NCBI GenBank assembly: GCA_029561455.1
Contig: JAKQIY010000041.1
Coordinates: 186,001-250,000 of the forward strand
DNA: 64,000 bases
Reading direction: 5' to 3'
DNA from: a bacterium
Lineage (GTDB): Bacteria > Zhuqueibacterota > Zhuqueibacteria > Residuimicrobiales > Krinioviventaceae
Below, in pieces: positions 10,901 through 18,939 of the stretch. The notes below the pieces were generated by a model, which saw only the letters and a list, made by a program, of their open reading frames with translations, did not search any database and was not told the DNA's origin. Within the stretch, counting starts at the first letter, position 1. Each line of letters opens with the position of its first letter. A program made the position numbers and the translations under genes.

Positions 10901-11327
10901 GAGCGCGGAACAGGGGCAGATGCGTAAATCTATGGAGCAATTGGCCAACGAGGCCAAAGGGCTCTCCGAGGTGCTTGGCGACCTGGGCAATATGGCGCAG
11001 GAAATGCAGCAGGTTGAAAATGACCTTAACCGCAATATTATCACCAGGGAAACGATCACCAGGCAAAACCGTATCCTGTCGCGAATGCTGGATGCGCAGA
11101 AATCGATCCGGGAACGGGAATACAGCCGCAAACGCCAGGCCGAGCGAGGCAAAGACTATTTTGCTACCAGTCCGGATGAACTGGATGAAAATCTGGGCGA
11201 ACGCGAAAACCGTTTGCAGCAAGCGTTGCTGCAGGCCAAAAAAGAAGGGTATACCAGGGATTACCTTGAATTAATTAAACAATATTTTGAAGCATTGACC
11301 AGGCAAAATGAAAAGAACGGGAATTAA
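7971..11327 (+). CDS. DUF4175 family membrane protein with very long coiled coil
   Basis: This protein of about 1118 aa starts at ATG 7971, sharing a TGATG junction with the DUF4159 stop. Two or three membrane helices lie near residues 31-53 and 56-86, and another near 160-182. An extracytoplasmic beta-rich part follows to about 510. The second half (about 515-1110) is almost entirely charged and Gln-rich heptads, clearly coiled coil, with a Met/Gln/Gly-rich patch near 930-965. Layout and context fit DUF4175. It probably forms an elongated envelope scaffold; that role is inferred. It overlaps the next gene by 20 bp. Confidence 0.82.
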   Translation: MSNVTNTYNELISRLKEYRTRQKALFFSHNLCRVLAILLAVFLLLLLAETILDFTPQLLIVIAILFTFAAALALLWQLGSFFLLFVIHSQKPSLNDIALQVGSFYKKTDDRLANALQLIQRYYGDTRYSRSLIEESLNISAGALQDHDFKNFLDRKPFFRSVKYVLAALIITGIFSLFLGTQFNTALLRYTHPYLDSRGRQAHFIVLPGHVTALRNTDIPVKIWVSDSAAQNLSLHFSDREPVVLTKTGADTFYYTIPEVKETFSYHAEYRRFSSPDYKVTVEERPLLRTLKIQITPPAYSKITPWSLDDNVGDISALKGAQITLTGQTNKPVQSAMLLFAGGAKITARVEERSFSAKFTIWQNDTYIIDLVDESGNHSDKPITYTIRVIPDQYPLVDIVQPGKDIDLGDDMTIPLLIEARDDYGVSLLRLAYQVLPQGDEQIDSSRFVLQKLQGFDYGKDILRVGLDWDLSTSDLMPTDVVVYYVEGYDNDTISGPKRAVSKMYRARFPSLYEIYQDITANQDNVIEGMEDVFQQEQELQKQIADLAQEMKRATEVNWEKQQEAEEILKNRQDMQEKLQDLAADLNEMVDKMQNENLVSAETIKKFQEVQELYKEIMTPEMEQLMREMAQALENMDRNLLQKALEEFKLSEEEFNKNLDKTISLLKRLKIEQQLDQAQKMAENLAERQENVADKTAENADMERLLKEQQNIDHDKQALGEMLQDLQKEMSATPAMPEQEVAEAMNTLESDSLNTGLQNLEEMLQSGNLSKFDKTSKQVQNRMQQVSQQLLKAKNSMSGAQQQKAFAELKKNSRQILELSKQQEEVMQKTGDPMTGDEQVTDIAEKQQEIRTGLGRVTDNVFRLSKENFAIDPGIYKALGLASMQMDDAVSALEERNNTAAANNQGNAVTALNQAMHRIQASMQNMMQGGGMGMSFQQFMEQMQQMAKGQQGINEQTLGMGLGKGLSMAQQAQMARLSAEQGQMRKSMEQLANEAKGLSEVLGDLGNMAQEMQQVENDLNRNIITRETITRQNRILSRMLDAQKSIREREYSRKRQAERGKDYFATSPDELDENLGERENRLQQALLQAKKEGYTRDYLELIKQYFEALTRQNEKNGN

Positions 11328-13170
11328 TTTTTTAACACAGCTGGTTTTTTATGTATTTGTTTGCGCCATTCTACCCGGATTATCACAGCAGCTAGACCGG
11401 GAGAAAATTCCGGCCGAACGCCAGGCATCGAGAATGGCGCGGCAATTTGAGCTTAACGGACAATATAAAGAAGCAGCCGATATTTATTTCAACCAGAGTT
11501 TTAATAATCCTCTCGATATTACCAGCTATGCCGGGGCCAAACGCTGCCTGATCAAAAACAATGAAATCAACCGTTTGCAAACCCTGATCCTGGAATTGCA
11601 AAAACACCGTCGCGATATTCGATACGAAATCGACCTGGCAGAAATTGAATTTTTACAGGGCGACAAGAAAAAAGCCCAGGCCCATTGGCAGCAAATTCTG
11701 GAAGAAAACAATGTGCTGATCGATGCTTATATTTTAACCGGTCAGGCCATGATTGATAATCATTTACTGCAGGAAGCCGTGGATTGTTACCTGATGGGCC
11801 GGCGCAAACTCAAAGACCAAAACCAGTTTATTTTTGAATTGGCCGGTCTTTATACCGCTCAATCCAAATATGAGTTAATGACCCTGGAATACCTGCGTTA
11901 TCTGGAACTGAATCCGAACCAGGTAGATTTTGTCGACGGGCGATTTATAGCCTGTGAAAAAGATGAGGGCAGCAGTGAGCAAATTGCCGCCACCCTGGAA
12001 AAGCAGGTCAAAACCAATAAAAAATTGGCGCAGCAGCTTTACCAGTTGCTCGGTAACCTGTATACCCGCGCTAAAAAATATGACCAGGCTTTTGCACATA
12101 TTTTAGCCCTCGAAGAAGAACTGTGGTCAATAAACAGTAAAAGCAGCGGATTATACTTGTTCCGTTTTGCGCAGATAACCATCCAAAACAATCAGGTTCG
12201 GTATGCCCGCAGCGCTTTTGATACCATTATCAACAAATATCCCAAATCCGGCTATGTAGATAAGGCAAGGATTGGCCTGGCGCAAATAATGGTGCAGGAA
12301 GGACAATACCTCCCGGCTGTAGAGGTGTATGAGAATTTTGTATCCTCGTATCCAAAATCTCCGGAATCAGCGACCGCGCTGTTACTGATTGGCGATCTCT
12401 GGTTTATGCAGTTGTTCGATGTTGCCAAAGCGGAAAAAGCTTATCAGCGGCTGGCGGGTAACTATCCCTGGAGCGCCGGGGTGGAAGAGGCAATTTTTAA
12501 ACTGGCGGATTGCGCGATAATAAATAATAATTTTTCCAGCGCCGAAAAATATTATCAACGTATCATTGACCGGTATAATAAAAAGCCGGCGCTGAATGTA
12601 AGCAGGGCCCGGTATTTACTGGCGCGTTTGGAATTTTTTAAAGGTTTTCCCGGTAATAGCAATCGCTATCTTGATGAATGTTTTGCCAGTATAGTGCAAA
12701 AACCGGGAAATGCTGATTTGTATGAAAATGATGCTCTGGAATTGCAAATGCTGCTGCAGGAATTTAAAAATGATTCAACCGGCCTGGCTTTATATGGTCA
12801 TATCCAGGTTTTGACCATGCAGCGAAATTATGTTATAGCGGAATCGCTGCTGGTGAATTATATCAGCAGTAATCCCGGCCAGTTGATTAACAATGAATTA
12901 GCCTGGTTATTGGCGGGAGTAAAACGGGAACAGGGCGATTACCAGGCAGCCATTAAAGAACTCGAGGGATTATATAAAAACGAGCAATATATGTACCGTG
13001 ATAAAGCGTTGAAAAGCATAGCGGAAATATATGAGCAGAATTTACAGTTGCAACAAAAAGCGCTTGAAAATTATGAGAGTTTATTAGCATTATTCCCGGA
13101 AAGTATCTATATTGAATCAGTAAGAAAAACAATCAGAAGTTTGGAAAAAAGCGGTGAAAAGAATAATTAA
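11308..13170 (+). CDS. Secreted tetratricopeptide-repeat protein
   Basis: A 620-aa exported protein with a signal peptide ending around LPGLSQQ. The rest is a superhelix of TPR or TPR-like repeats, for example GQYKEAADIYFNQSFNNP, GQYLPAVEVYENFVSSYP and NNFSSAEKYYQRIID. The C-terminal unit DYQAAIKELEGLYKN resembles outer-membrane TPRs of the BamD/YbgF type. It overlaps DUF4175 upstream and the next gene downstream (16-17 bp), so the four genes from DUF4159 onward look like one translationally coupled unit. A scaffold in the same envelope complex is likely; the partner is not identifiable. Confidence 0.8.
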   Translation: MKRTGINFLTQLVFYVFVCAILPGLSQQLDREKIPAERQASRMARQFELNGQYKEAADIYFNQSFNNPLDITSYAGAKRCLIKNNEINRLQTLILELQKHRRDIRYEIDLAEIEFLQGDKKKAQAHWQQILEENNVLIDAYILTGQAMIDNHLLQEAVDCYLMGRRKLKDQNQFIFELAGLYTAQSKYELMTLEYLRYLELNPNQVDFVDGRFIACEKDEGSSEQIAATLEKQVKTNKKLAQQLYQLLGNLYTRAKKYDQAFAHILALEEELWSINSKSSGLYLFRFAQITIQNNQVRYARSAFDTIINKYPKSGYVDKARIGLAQIMVQEGQYLPAVEVYENFVSSYPKSPESATALLLIGDLWFMQLFDVAKAEKAYQRLAGNYPWSAGVEEAIFKLADCAIINNNFSSAEKYYQRIIDRYNKKPALNVSRARYLLARLEFFKGFPGNSNRYLDECFASIVQKPGNADLYENDALELQMLLQEFKNDSTGLALYGHIQVLTMQRNYVIAESLLVNYISSNPGQLINNELAWLLAGVKREQGDYQAAIKELEGLYKNEQYMYRDKALKSIAEIYEQNLQLQQKALENYESLLALFPESIYIESVRKTIRSLEKSGEKNN

Positions 13171-14416
13171 GATATTTTTATTGTTTTATTTTTTTACAAC
13201 GGGCGTGTATGCTCAAAAAATATTGATCAATATGGATTTAACCCAGGCCGATCATCTCAAGGCTTACGGATTGGCTTTTTGGACCCTGGAACGGGGCGTA
13301 AATGTTGAATGGTTGTTGAACTATCGCGGCGGCTCTTTTTTAATGGATTATAGTACCGTAATAGAAAGAGAGGCCCGTGTACGCGGAGTTTCTTTTAATC
13401 TGCTCGATGCAACCGCTTTGGCGCAGATAACTGCCACAATTGAACAGGAAAACATGGATATCGTCTTGCTGGAAACACCGCCCAAAATTGCCGTATACGC
13501 GCCGCCTAACAAACAGGTGTGGGATGACGCTGTTTTGCTTGCTCTCGATTATGCCGAAATTCCTTATGATGTGGTGTGGGACGACAAAGTACTGCAGGGT
13601 GAATTGATCAAATACGACTGGCTGCACCTGCATCACGAAGACTTTACCGGCCAGTTTGGAAGATTTTATGCCAGTTACAACAGCACCGACTGGTACCGGG
13701 AGCAGGTTGCTAAAAGTGAAGAAATGGCCAAAAAGTTGGGTTATGCTAAAGTATCGGATATGAAAAAAGCTGTGGCGCTGACCATTAGAGATTATATCGC
13801 CGGCGGCGGTTTTTTGTTTGCTATGTGTTCGGCCACCGATTCGTATGATATTGCCCTGGCCGCACAGAATGTGGATATAGCAGCGGAAATTTTTGACGGC
13901 GATCCTGCCGACCCGCAGGCGCAGCAAAAGCTAGATTATTCGCAAACCCTGGCTTTTGAAAATTTTCGGCTTGTTGAAAATCCACTGGTTTACGAGTTTT
14001 CGGATATTGATGTGCCCCCCAGCAATGCCCCGGTTTTACGCGGCGCTGAGGCGGATTATTTTACCCTGTTTGAATTTTCCGCCAAGTATGATCCCGTGCC
14101 CACTATGCTCACTCAAAACCATGTTTCCGCCATTAAAGGATTTATGGGGCAAACGACCGGGTATAAAAAAAGCCTCATCAAAAAGACCATAGTTATTATG
14201 GGCGAAGCGGAAGGAACTGACCAGGTTAAATACCTGCACGGCAACCTGGGCAAAGGCACTTTTACTTTTTATGGCGGCCACGACCCGGAAGATTACCAGC
14301 ATTTTGTCTATGACCCGCAAACGCAGCTGTCGTTGCATAAAAATTCACCAGGCTACCGCTTGATATTAAATAATATCTTATTTCCCGCCGCAAAAAAGAA
14401 AAACCTTAAAACCTGA
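13154..14416 (+). CDS. Exported GATase-like protein (family often labelled 'asparagine synthetase B')
   Basis: A 420-aa protein with a signal peptide ending near GVYAQK. The mature start (KILINMDLTQADHLKAYG) matches a FCB family that databases often call asparagine synthetase B. I see no asparagine-synthetase ATP-binding motif and no N-terminal Cys nucleophile. The fold instead looks like a class I glutamine-amidotransferase-like Rossmann domain: YDWLHLHHEDFTG, then GGGFLFAMCSATDSYD with a Cys at the position of a nucleophile elbow, then FTFYGGHDPED. The enzyme label should therefore be treated as doubtful. It is the last gene of the DUF4159-DUF4175-TPR unit and overlaps the TPR gene. Confidence 0.7.
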   Translation: MKRIIKIFLLFYFFTTGVYAQKILINMDLTQADHLKAYGLAFWTLERGVNVEWLLNYRGGSFLMDYSTVIEREARVRGVSFNLLDATALAQITATIEQENMDIVLLETPPKIAVYAPPNKQVWDDAVLLALDYAEIPYDVVWDDKVLQGELIKYDWLHLHHEDFTGQFGRFYASYNSTDWYREQVAKSEEMAKKLGYAKVSDMKKAVALTIRDYIAGGGFLFAMCSATDSYDIALAAQNVDIAAEIFDGDPADPQAQQKLDYSQTLAFENFRLVENPLVYEFSDIDVPPSNAPVLRGAEADYFTLFEFSAKYDPVPTMLTQNHVSAIKGFMGQTTGYKKSLIKKTIVIMGEAEGTDQVKYLHGNLGKGTFTFYGGHDPEDYQHFVYDPQTQLSLHKNSPGYRLILNNILFPAAKKKNLKT

Positions 14417-14427
14417 AGGAGCAGTAT

Positions 14428-14832
14428 TTGACCGGCGCCAGGCAGTTTCACATACAAACCAATTCAACAGTACAATTCCTTCGTCTTGATAGCCAAATCG
14501 ATCAGGTTATCCGGGAGAGCGGCGTCAAGAATGGAATATGTGTAGTATTTGTACCGCATACCACCGCCGGGGTTACCATCAATGAAAATGCCGATCCGGA
14601 TGTGGTACGCGATATGGTGATGGAACTGAACAAGGTCATTCCTGCCGCCGACGGCTATCGCCACAGCGAAGGCAATTCCGCGGCGCATATCAAATCCACC
14701 CTGGTGGGGCCTTCGCTCAGTTTGATCATTGAAAACGGCCGGGTTATTTTTGGCACCTGGCAATCTGTTTATTTTTGTGAATTTGACGGCCCAAGAAACA
14801 GGAGTGTGTTTATTAAAGTAATTGAAGGATAA
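14428..14832 (+). CDS. yjbQ: YjbQ/UPF0047 family protein
   Basis: A 134-aa protein from a TTG start with AAGGA well spaced upstream (14416-14420). Family motifs are present: FVPHTTAGVTINENADPDV, then GNSAAHIKSTLVGPS and a WQSVYFCEFDGPR-type C-terminus with conserved His, Asp and Glu. Full length for the family. YjbQ proteins can have weak thiamine-phosphate synthase activity in E. coli, but their physiological role is unsettled. It lies 11 bp after the GATase-like gene and 7 bp before a methyltransferase gene. Confidence 0.9.
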   Translation: MTGARQFHIQTNSTVQFLRLDSQIDQVIRESGVKNGICVVFVPHTTAGVTINENADPDVVRDMVMELNKVIPAADGYRHSEGNSAAHIKSTLVGPSLSLIIENGRVIFGTWQSVYFCEFDGPRNRSVFIKVIEG

Positions 14833-14839
14833 ATGATAC

Positions 14840-15601
14840 ATGTTTCATACCCGGGAAAAAATACTGGCTGCCCCTTATACATATTTATCCTATCTATATG
14901 ATTTTGTCATGAACCATGTCAATTACAAAAGCTGGGCTCGTTATGTTGCGCAAATAATTAATACGCACGGTCAGAACATTCACTCAATCGCCGATATTTC
15001 CTGCGGCACCGGTAATTTTTGTAAAGAGCTTTTATCGCTTGGTTATACAGTATGGGGCTGCGATTCCTGCTATAATATGGTAAAAATGGGCAAGCAAAAA
15101 TATGACCAGGAATATAATTTCTATATCTGGTGCGCCGATATGCAACATTTGTCTTTTCACAAAGCGCCCGATATGATCGTTTCCCTGTACGATAGTATGA
15201 ATTATTTTCTCGAGCCGGAGCAATGGAGTCGATGCCTGCAAAATGTGTATAGTACATTGAAAAGCGGGGGTCTGTTTGTTTTCGATGTCAGCACCTTGCA
15301 TAATTCTCTTGACGTATTCCGTAATTATTCGCAACGCGAAAAGTCGGCTGACGGCAGTTATTACCGTAAAAGTCATTTTGATAAAAAAAGCGCTCTGCAA
15401 ATTAATTATTTTGAAATAAAATTAAACAATTATCCCGGCATAACGTTTTGCGAAACCCACCGGCAGCGCATTCATCCGCTGGGCGAGATCATGGAGTTTA
15501 TCCAGCAAACGCAGTTTAAAATATTGGGTTGTTACAATGGTTTTACCTTTACTCCCGGCGACGAATATGCCGAACGGGTTCATTTTGTATTAGCGAAATA
15601 G
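14840..15601 (+). CDS. Class I SAM-dependent methyltransferase
   Basis: A 253-aa cytosolic protein with a Rossmann SAM-binding core. Motif I reads IADISCGTGNF near residue 51. An acidic residue follows at the end of beta 2 (YTVWGCDSC), then MIVSLYDSMNYF as the motif IV region and GGLFVFDVSTLHN after it. The substrate is not evident. It is squeezed between yjbQ and ftsE with gaps of 7 and 6 bp, so it belongs to the same transcription unit. Confidence 0.85.
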   Translation: MFHTREKILAAPYTYLSYLYDFVMNHVNYKSWARYVAQIINTHGQNIHSIADISCGTGNFCKELLSLGYTVWGCDSCYNMVKMGKQKYDQEYNFYIWCADMQHLSFHKAPDMIVSLYDSMNYFLEPEQWSRCLQNVYSTLKSGGLFVFDVSTLHNSLDVFRNYSQREKSADGSYYRKSHFDKKSALQINYFEIKLNNYPGITFCETHRQRIHPLGEIMEFIQQTQFKILGCYNGFTFTPGDEYAERVHFVLAK

Positions 15602-15607
15602 AGAACT

Positions 15608-16255
15608 ATGGTCGAACTTCATAACGTCAAAATCAAATATCCCACCGGCGACGGCATAGAGAATGTAACTTTAAAAATTGGTCCCGGAGAGATTGTTTTT
15701 CTGGTAGGGCCGAGCGGCGCGGGCAAGTCTACTGTTTTAAAAACGATCTATATGGAAGAAAGGCCTGTCGAAGGTCATGTTTCGGTAGGCGAATATAATT
15801 CCTTGTTCATCCGCAAAAAAGACATTCCATACCTGCGCCGTCGGTTAGGTGTGGTTTTTCAGGATTTTAAATTGCTTAATGACCGGGATGTTTTTAAAAA
15901 TGTGTCGTTTGTGCTTGAAGTGATTGGCGCAAAAAGCAAGGATATTAAAAAGCGGGTGTTACGATCCCTGGCGGATGTGGGACTTTCGCACAAGTCCAGA
16001 AAGTACCCTGCGGAATTATCCGGCGGTGAACAGCAGAGAGTAGCTATTGCACGGGCGATTGTGAATGAACCCTATCTTTTACTGGCAGATGAACCCACCG
16101 GCAACCTCGATCCCGATACTACAGCAGGAATTATGGAGATATTCGAACGGATCAATGCCCGCGGCACTGCAATAATGATTGCCACTCATAATTATGAATT
16201 GGTAAAAAAGTACCGGGGACGGATAATTCGAATAGAAAAAGGAAAGATATTATAA
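15608..16255 (+). CDS. ftsE: Cell division ATP-binding protein FtsE
   Basis: FtsE is the ABC ATPase that, with FtsX, controls peptidoglycan hydrolases at the septum. The 215-aa protein has Walker A GPSGAGKST (about residue 36), Q-loop VVFQDFKLL, signature LSGGEQQRVAIARA, Walker B LLADEPTGNLD and the H-loop ATHNYE. Size is typical. ftsX begins 2 bp after its stop, the usual pairing. Confidence 0.95.
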   Translation: MVELHNVKIKYPTGDGIENVTLKIGPGEIVFLVGPSGAGKSTVLKTIYMEERPVEGHVSVGEYNSLFIRKKDIPYLRRRLGVVFQDFKLLNDRDVFKNVSFVLEVIGAKSKDIKKRVLRSLADVGLSHKSRKYPAELSGGEQQRVAIARAIVNEPYLLLADEPTGNLDPDTTAGIMEIFERINARGTAIMIATHNYELVKKYRGRIIRIEKGKIL

Positions 16256-16257
16256 AG

Positions 16258-17106
16258 ATGAAATTGTTATATAGCATAAAAGAAGCATTTGCCGGGTTCA
16301 GCCGCGCCAGGTTTTCATTTTTCATCTCTGTCTTTGCCATCTCTTTTTTATTGTTCCTGATCGGCATTTTCGGCATGATTACCCTTAATGTTGATCATCT
16401 GATCGATGTGTTGCATGCCCGTGTGGATATACAGGTGTTTATTTCCAATATTTATGATGATACGCAAATCGCCAGGCTGGGCAGTACCCTTTCGGCATTG
16501 CCCGAAGTGGAAAGCGTCGAGTTTATATCCAAAGATGCGGCTGCCAGAGAGTTTCAAAAGGAATTTGGCGAAGAATTATTTTCCATCCTGGAAGACAACC
16601 CGCTGCCGTCATCTTTTATTGTAAAACTCCGGGAAAAGTACCGCACCGAAACTGAAGTGGCCAGGGTAGCTCAAACGGTAAAAAATATACCGGGTGTAGA
16701 TGATATTGAATATCAAACCGGGGCATTAAGCCTGTTAACCCGGTTTTCCGGGATAGCCCGGTTTGTAAATGCCATACTTTTAGTGATTGTCATTTCAGGT
16801 TCAGTTTTTGTAATTACCAATACCATCCGGCTCATTATTATAGCTAAACAGGATATTATAAACACCATGCGGTTGGTAGGGGCCACTAACAGTTATATCA
16901 GCCGGCCATACCTTATTGAGGGTATAATTCAGGGACTATTGGGCGGCCTGATCGCTTCTTGTTTATGCTGGATTTTAATCAAAGGTTTCAACTGGCGCTG
17001 GCCGGGAGTGATTTTTATAAATATGGATTATTTATATATATTGATAGGCGGCGGTCTGGTTATCGGCTGGTTAAGCAGTCTTTTTGCTATCCGCCGCTAT
17101 TTATAA
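16258..17106 (+). CDS. ftsX: Cell division permease-like protein FtsX
   Basis: A 282-aa inner-membrane partner of FtsE. An N-terminal cytoplasmic stretch is followed by TM1 (FFISVFAISFLLFLIGIFG). A periplasmic domain with the FtsX pattern follows (LPEVESVEFISKDAAAREF, then FIVKLREKY). Three C-terminal TM helices end the protein: FVNAILLVIVISGSVFVI, a segment after RLVGATNSYI, and one at YILIGGGLVIGWLSSLF. RLVGATNSYI is the conserved FtsX cytoplasmic loop. It ends the yjbQ-ftsX unit; the periplasmic amidase at 56252 could be a target, but that is only an inference. Confidence 0.94.
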   Translation: MKLLYSIKEAFAGFSRARFSFFISVFAISFLLFLIGIFGMITLNVDHLIDVLHARVDIQVFISNIYDDTQIARLGSTLSALPEVESVEFISKDAAAREFQKEFGEELFSILEDNPLPSSFIVKLREKYRTETEVARVAQTVKNIPGVDDIEYQTGALSLLTRFSGIARFVNAILLVIVISGSVFVITNTIRLIIIAKQDIINTMRLVGATNSYISRPYLIEGIIQGLLGGLIASCLCWILIKGFNWRWPGVIFINMDYLYILIGGGLVIGWLSSLFAIRRYL

Positions 17107-17259
17107 GCAGAGTTTGAAATTCTTCTTTTTTAATGTCGCAAAAAGTAAAATAATAAAATATCCTAAAAAATCCAAAAGCGGTGAAAAACCGAGTTTTCAG
17201 AGCAAGATAACGTTTGTTTTTTAAGAACTTAGCAACAGGCACAAACCCGGAAATAGTTC

Positions 17260-17288
17260 TTGACAAGGCTATCAAAATTCGTTATTTT
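17260..17288 (+). promoter_or_regulatory. Sigma-70 promoter for hrcA-grpE-dnaJ
   Basis: TTGACA at 17260-17265, exactly 17 bp, then TATTTT at 17283-17288, about 44 bp before the hrcA ATG. The intergenic stretch after ftsX is AT-rich. I searched it for the CIRCE operator (TTAGCACTC and its inverted partner) and found none. Confidence 0.75.
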
Positions 17289-17331
17289 TATCCTGATATT
17301 TTTATATATATTTTATAGTAGAAATCTATCT

Positions 17332-18366
17332 ATGCAAACAGAGGAATTAACAGAGCGAGAGCGACAAGTTTTTTTATCCATTGTACATGGATTTATTAAA
17401 ACTGCGGAACCTATTGGTTCCCGCTATTTGTCGAAGAATTATGATTTGAATATCAGCCCGGCCACAATCCGAAATGTTATGATGGACCTGGAAGAAAAGG
17501 GCTTGATTATACAACCGCATACATCAGCCGGCAGGATTCCAACTACAACAGGTTACCGGCAATATGTCAATAGCCTGATGGATGTGCCACGGCTCAGCCT
17601 GGCAGAAAAAAAGTCAATAATTGCCCAGTTGGAAGGTTTTTCTCAGGATGTAAGTTTGATCATTCAGGAAGCCACCAAAGTATTGAGCAAAATATCCAGC
17701 CAGTTAGGTTTGGTGTTAACCCCGCGCTTTAACAAGGGGCGCATCAGCAAAATCGAACTGGTACCGCTGGCTAATCATAAATTATTGCTAGTTTTAAATG
17801 TTAAAGGCGGCCTGGTAAAAACGGTAATTGTTGAAGTAGAGAAAGACCTGCCCAGGCACCGGCTGGAATCGACCCAAAGTGTTTTGAATGAACGGTTGTA
17901 TGATCTTTCACTTGAAGAAATGCAAAAAGCAATTACCGAACGGTTTTCGGATGTCGATACCGATATTGTGCTGTTACTAAAGTCAATTAAAGACCGATCC
18001 GATCAGTTTAAATTTGAAAACGATTTGGAATTTCATTTCGCCGGAGCCAAAAATGTCATATCGCAGCCGGAGTTTGAGACCCGTGATAAAATTGAAAAAA
18101 TACTGGAACTGCTGGATCGTAAAGATATAATTGTAAAAATACTGGATGGTCAGGAAGCGCCGGGTGTTTCCATAGTCATTGGTGATGAAAACCAGGAAGA
18201 CTTGATGAAGAATTGCAGCCTGATTACAACATCATATAGTTTTGATAATGCCAAAGGAACTCTTGGCGTAATTGGCCCTACCCGTATGCAATATTCAAAA
18301 ATTGTCGCACTGGTAGAATTTATGGCCGAAACCCTGAGTTACCTGGTCTCGAAAAATAATAATTAA
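17332..18366 (+). CDS. hrcA: Heat-inducible transcription repressor HrcA
   Basis: HrcA represses chaperone operons by binding CIRCE. The ATG at 17332 gives 344 aa, the family norm; the open frame upstream only adds a hydrophobic stretch overlapping the promoter. The N-terminal winged helix is clear (LTERERQVFLSIVHGFI, EPIGSRYLSKNYDL, SPATIRNVMMDLEEKG, HTSAGRIPTTTGYR). A GAF-like central domain and a C-terminal dimerisation region follow. It heads the hrcA-grpE-dnaJ operon, but no CIRCE element is visible upstream. Confidence 0.95.
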   Translation: MQTEELTERERQVFLSIVHGFIKTAEPIGSRYLSKNYDLNISPATIRNVMMDLEEKGLIIQPHTSAGRIPTTTGYRQYVNSLMDVPRLSLAEKKSIIAQLEGFSQDVSLIIQEATKVLSKISSQLGLVLTPRFNKGRISKIELVPLANHKLLLVLNVKGGLVKTVIVEVEKDLPRHRLESTQSVLNERLYDLSLEEMQKAITERFSDVDTDIVLLLKSIKDRSDQFKFENDLEFHFAGAKNVISQPEFETRDKIEKILELLDRKDIIVKILDGQEAPGVSIVIGDENQEDLMKNCSLITTSYSFDNAKGTLGVIGPTRMQYSKIVALVEFMAETLSYLVSKNNN

Positions 18367-18393
18367 CACGGAAGAACCGGGATATTTAGAAAA

Positions 18394-18912
18394 GTGAATA
18401 AAACAAATACGGAAACAAAGCCACAACAGGATAAACAGGTAAAAAATAAAAGACCTAATTATAAAAAAGAGCTGGCAAAAGCGCTGGCGGAGAATATCGA
18501 GTTAAAAGATCAATTATTACGCAGCAAAGCAGAATTTGACAATATTCGCAAAAGGCAGGAACGCGACAAGGAAACCAGTATAGAGTTTGCCAATGCCGCA
18601 ATAATTACAGGTTTGTTGCCGGTTTTGGATGATTTTGGCAGGTCATTGGAGTATAACCAAACCAAAGGCAATAAAGAGACCTTGCTGGAAGGAGTATTAC
18701 TGGTCTATAAAAACCTGCAAAAAGTTTTACAGGACAAAGGTTTAAAGCCCATGGATTGTGCGGGACAAAAATTTGACCCGGAACTGCATGATGCCCTGAT
18801 ACAAATCGAAAAACCCGGCGCTGAACCGGATACCATAATTGAAGAACATGTAAAAGGCTATTATTTTAAAGACCGTGTTATTCGCCATGCTAAAGTTATA
18901 GTAGCCAAATAA
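18394..18912 (+). CDS. grpE: Nucleotide exchange factor GrpE
   Basis: GrpE releases ADP from DnaK. The 172-aa protein begins with GTG at 18394. A Lys-rich disordered start is followed by a long coiled coil (about 25-75, including LRSKAEFDNIRKRQERDKE). The C-terminal beta domain carries LPVLDDFGRSLE, FDPELHDAL and the final KGYYFKDRVIRHAKVIVAK. It lies between hrcA and dnaJ. dnaK itself is not in this window. Confidence 0.95.
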   Translation: MNKTNTETKPQQDKQVKNKRPNYKKELAKALAENIELKDQLLRSKAEFDNIRKRQERDKETSIEFANAAIITGLLPVLDDFGRSLEYNQTKGNKETLLEGVLLVYKNLQKVLQDKGLKPMDCAGQKFDPELHDALIQIEKPGAEPDTIIEEHVKGYYFKDRVIRHAKVIVAK

Positions 18913-18939
18913 AAAGACAAGGATAAATGTTATATATAG

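Noticed and set aside
13340-13927. 195-codon minus-strand open frame
   Set aside because: Shadow of the GATase-like gene, which has a signal peptide and conserved motifs on the plus strand.
13154-14416. Asparagine synthetase activity
   Set aside because: No N-terminal Cys nucleophile, no PP-loop ATP-binding motif, and the protein is exported.
17107-17331. CIRCE operator upstream of hrcA
   Set aside because: TTAGCA at 17228 lacks the rest of the half-site and has no inverted partner.
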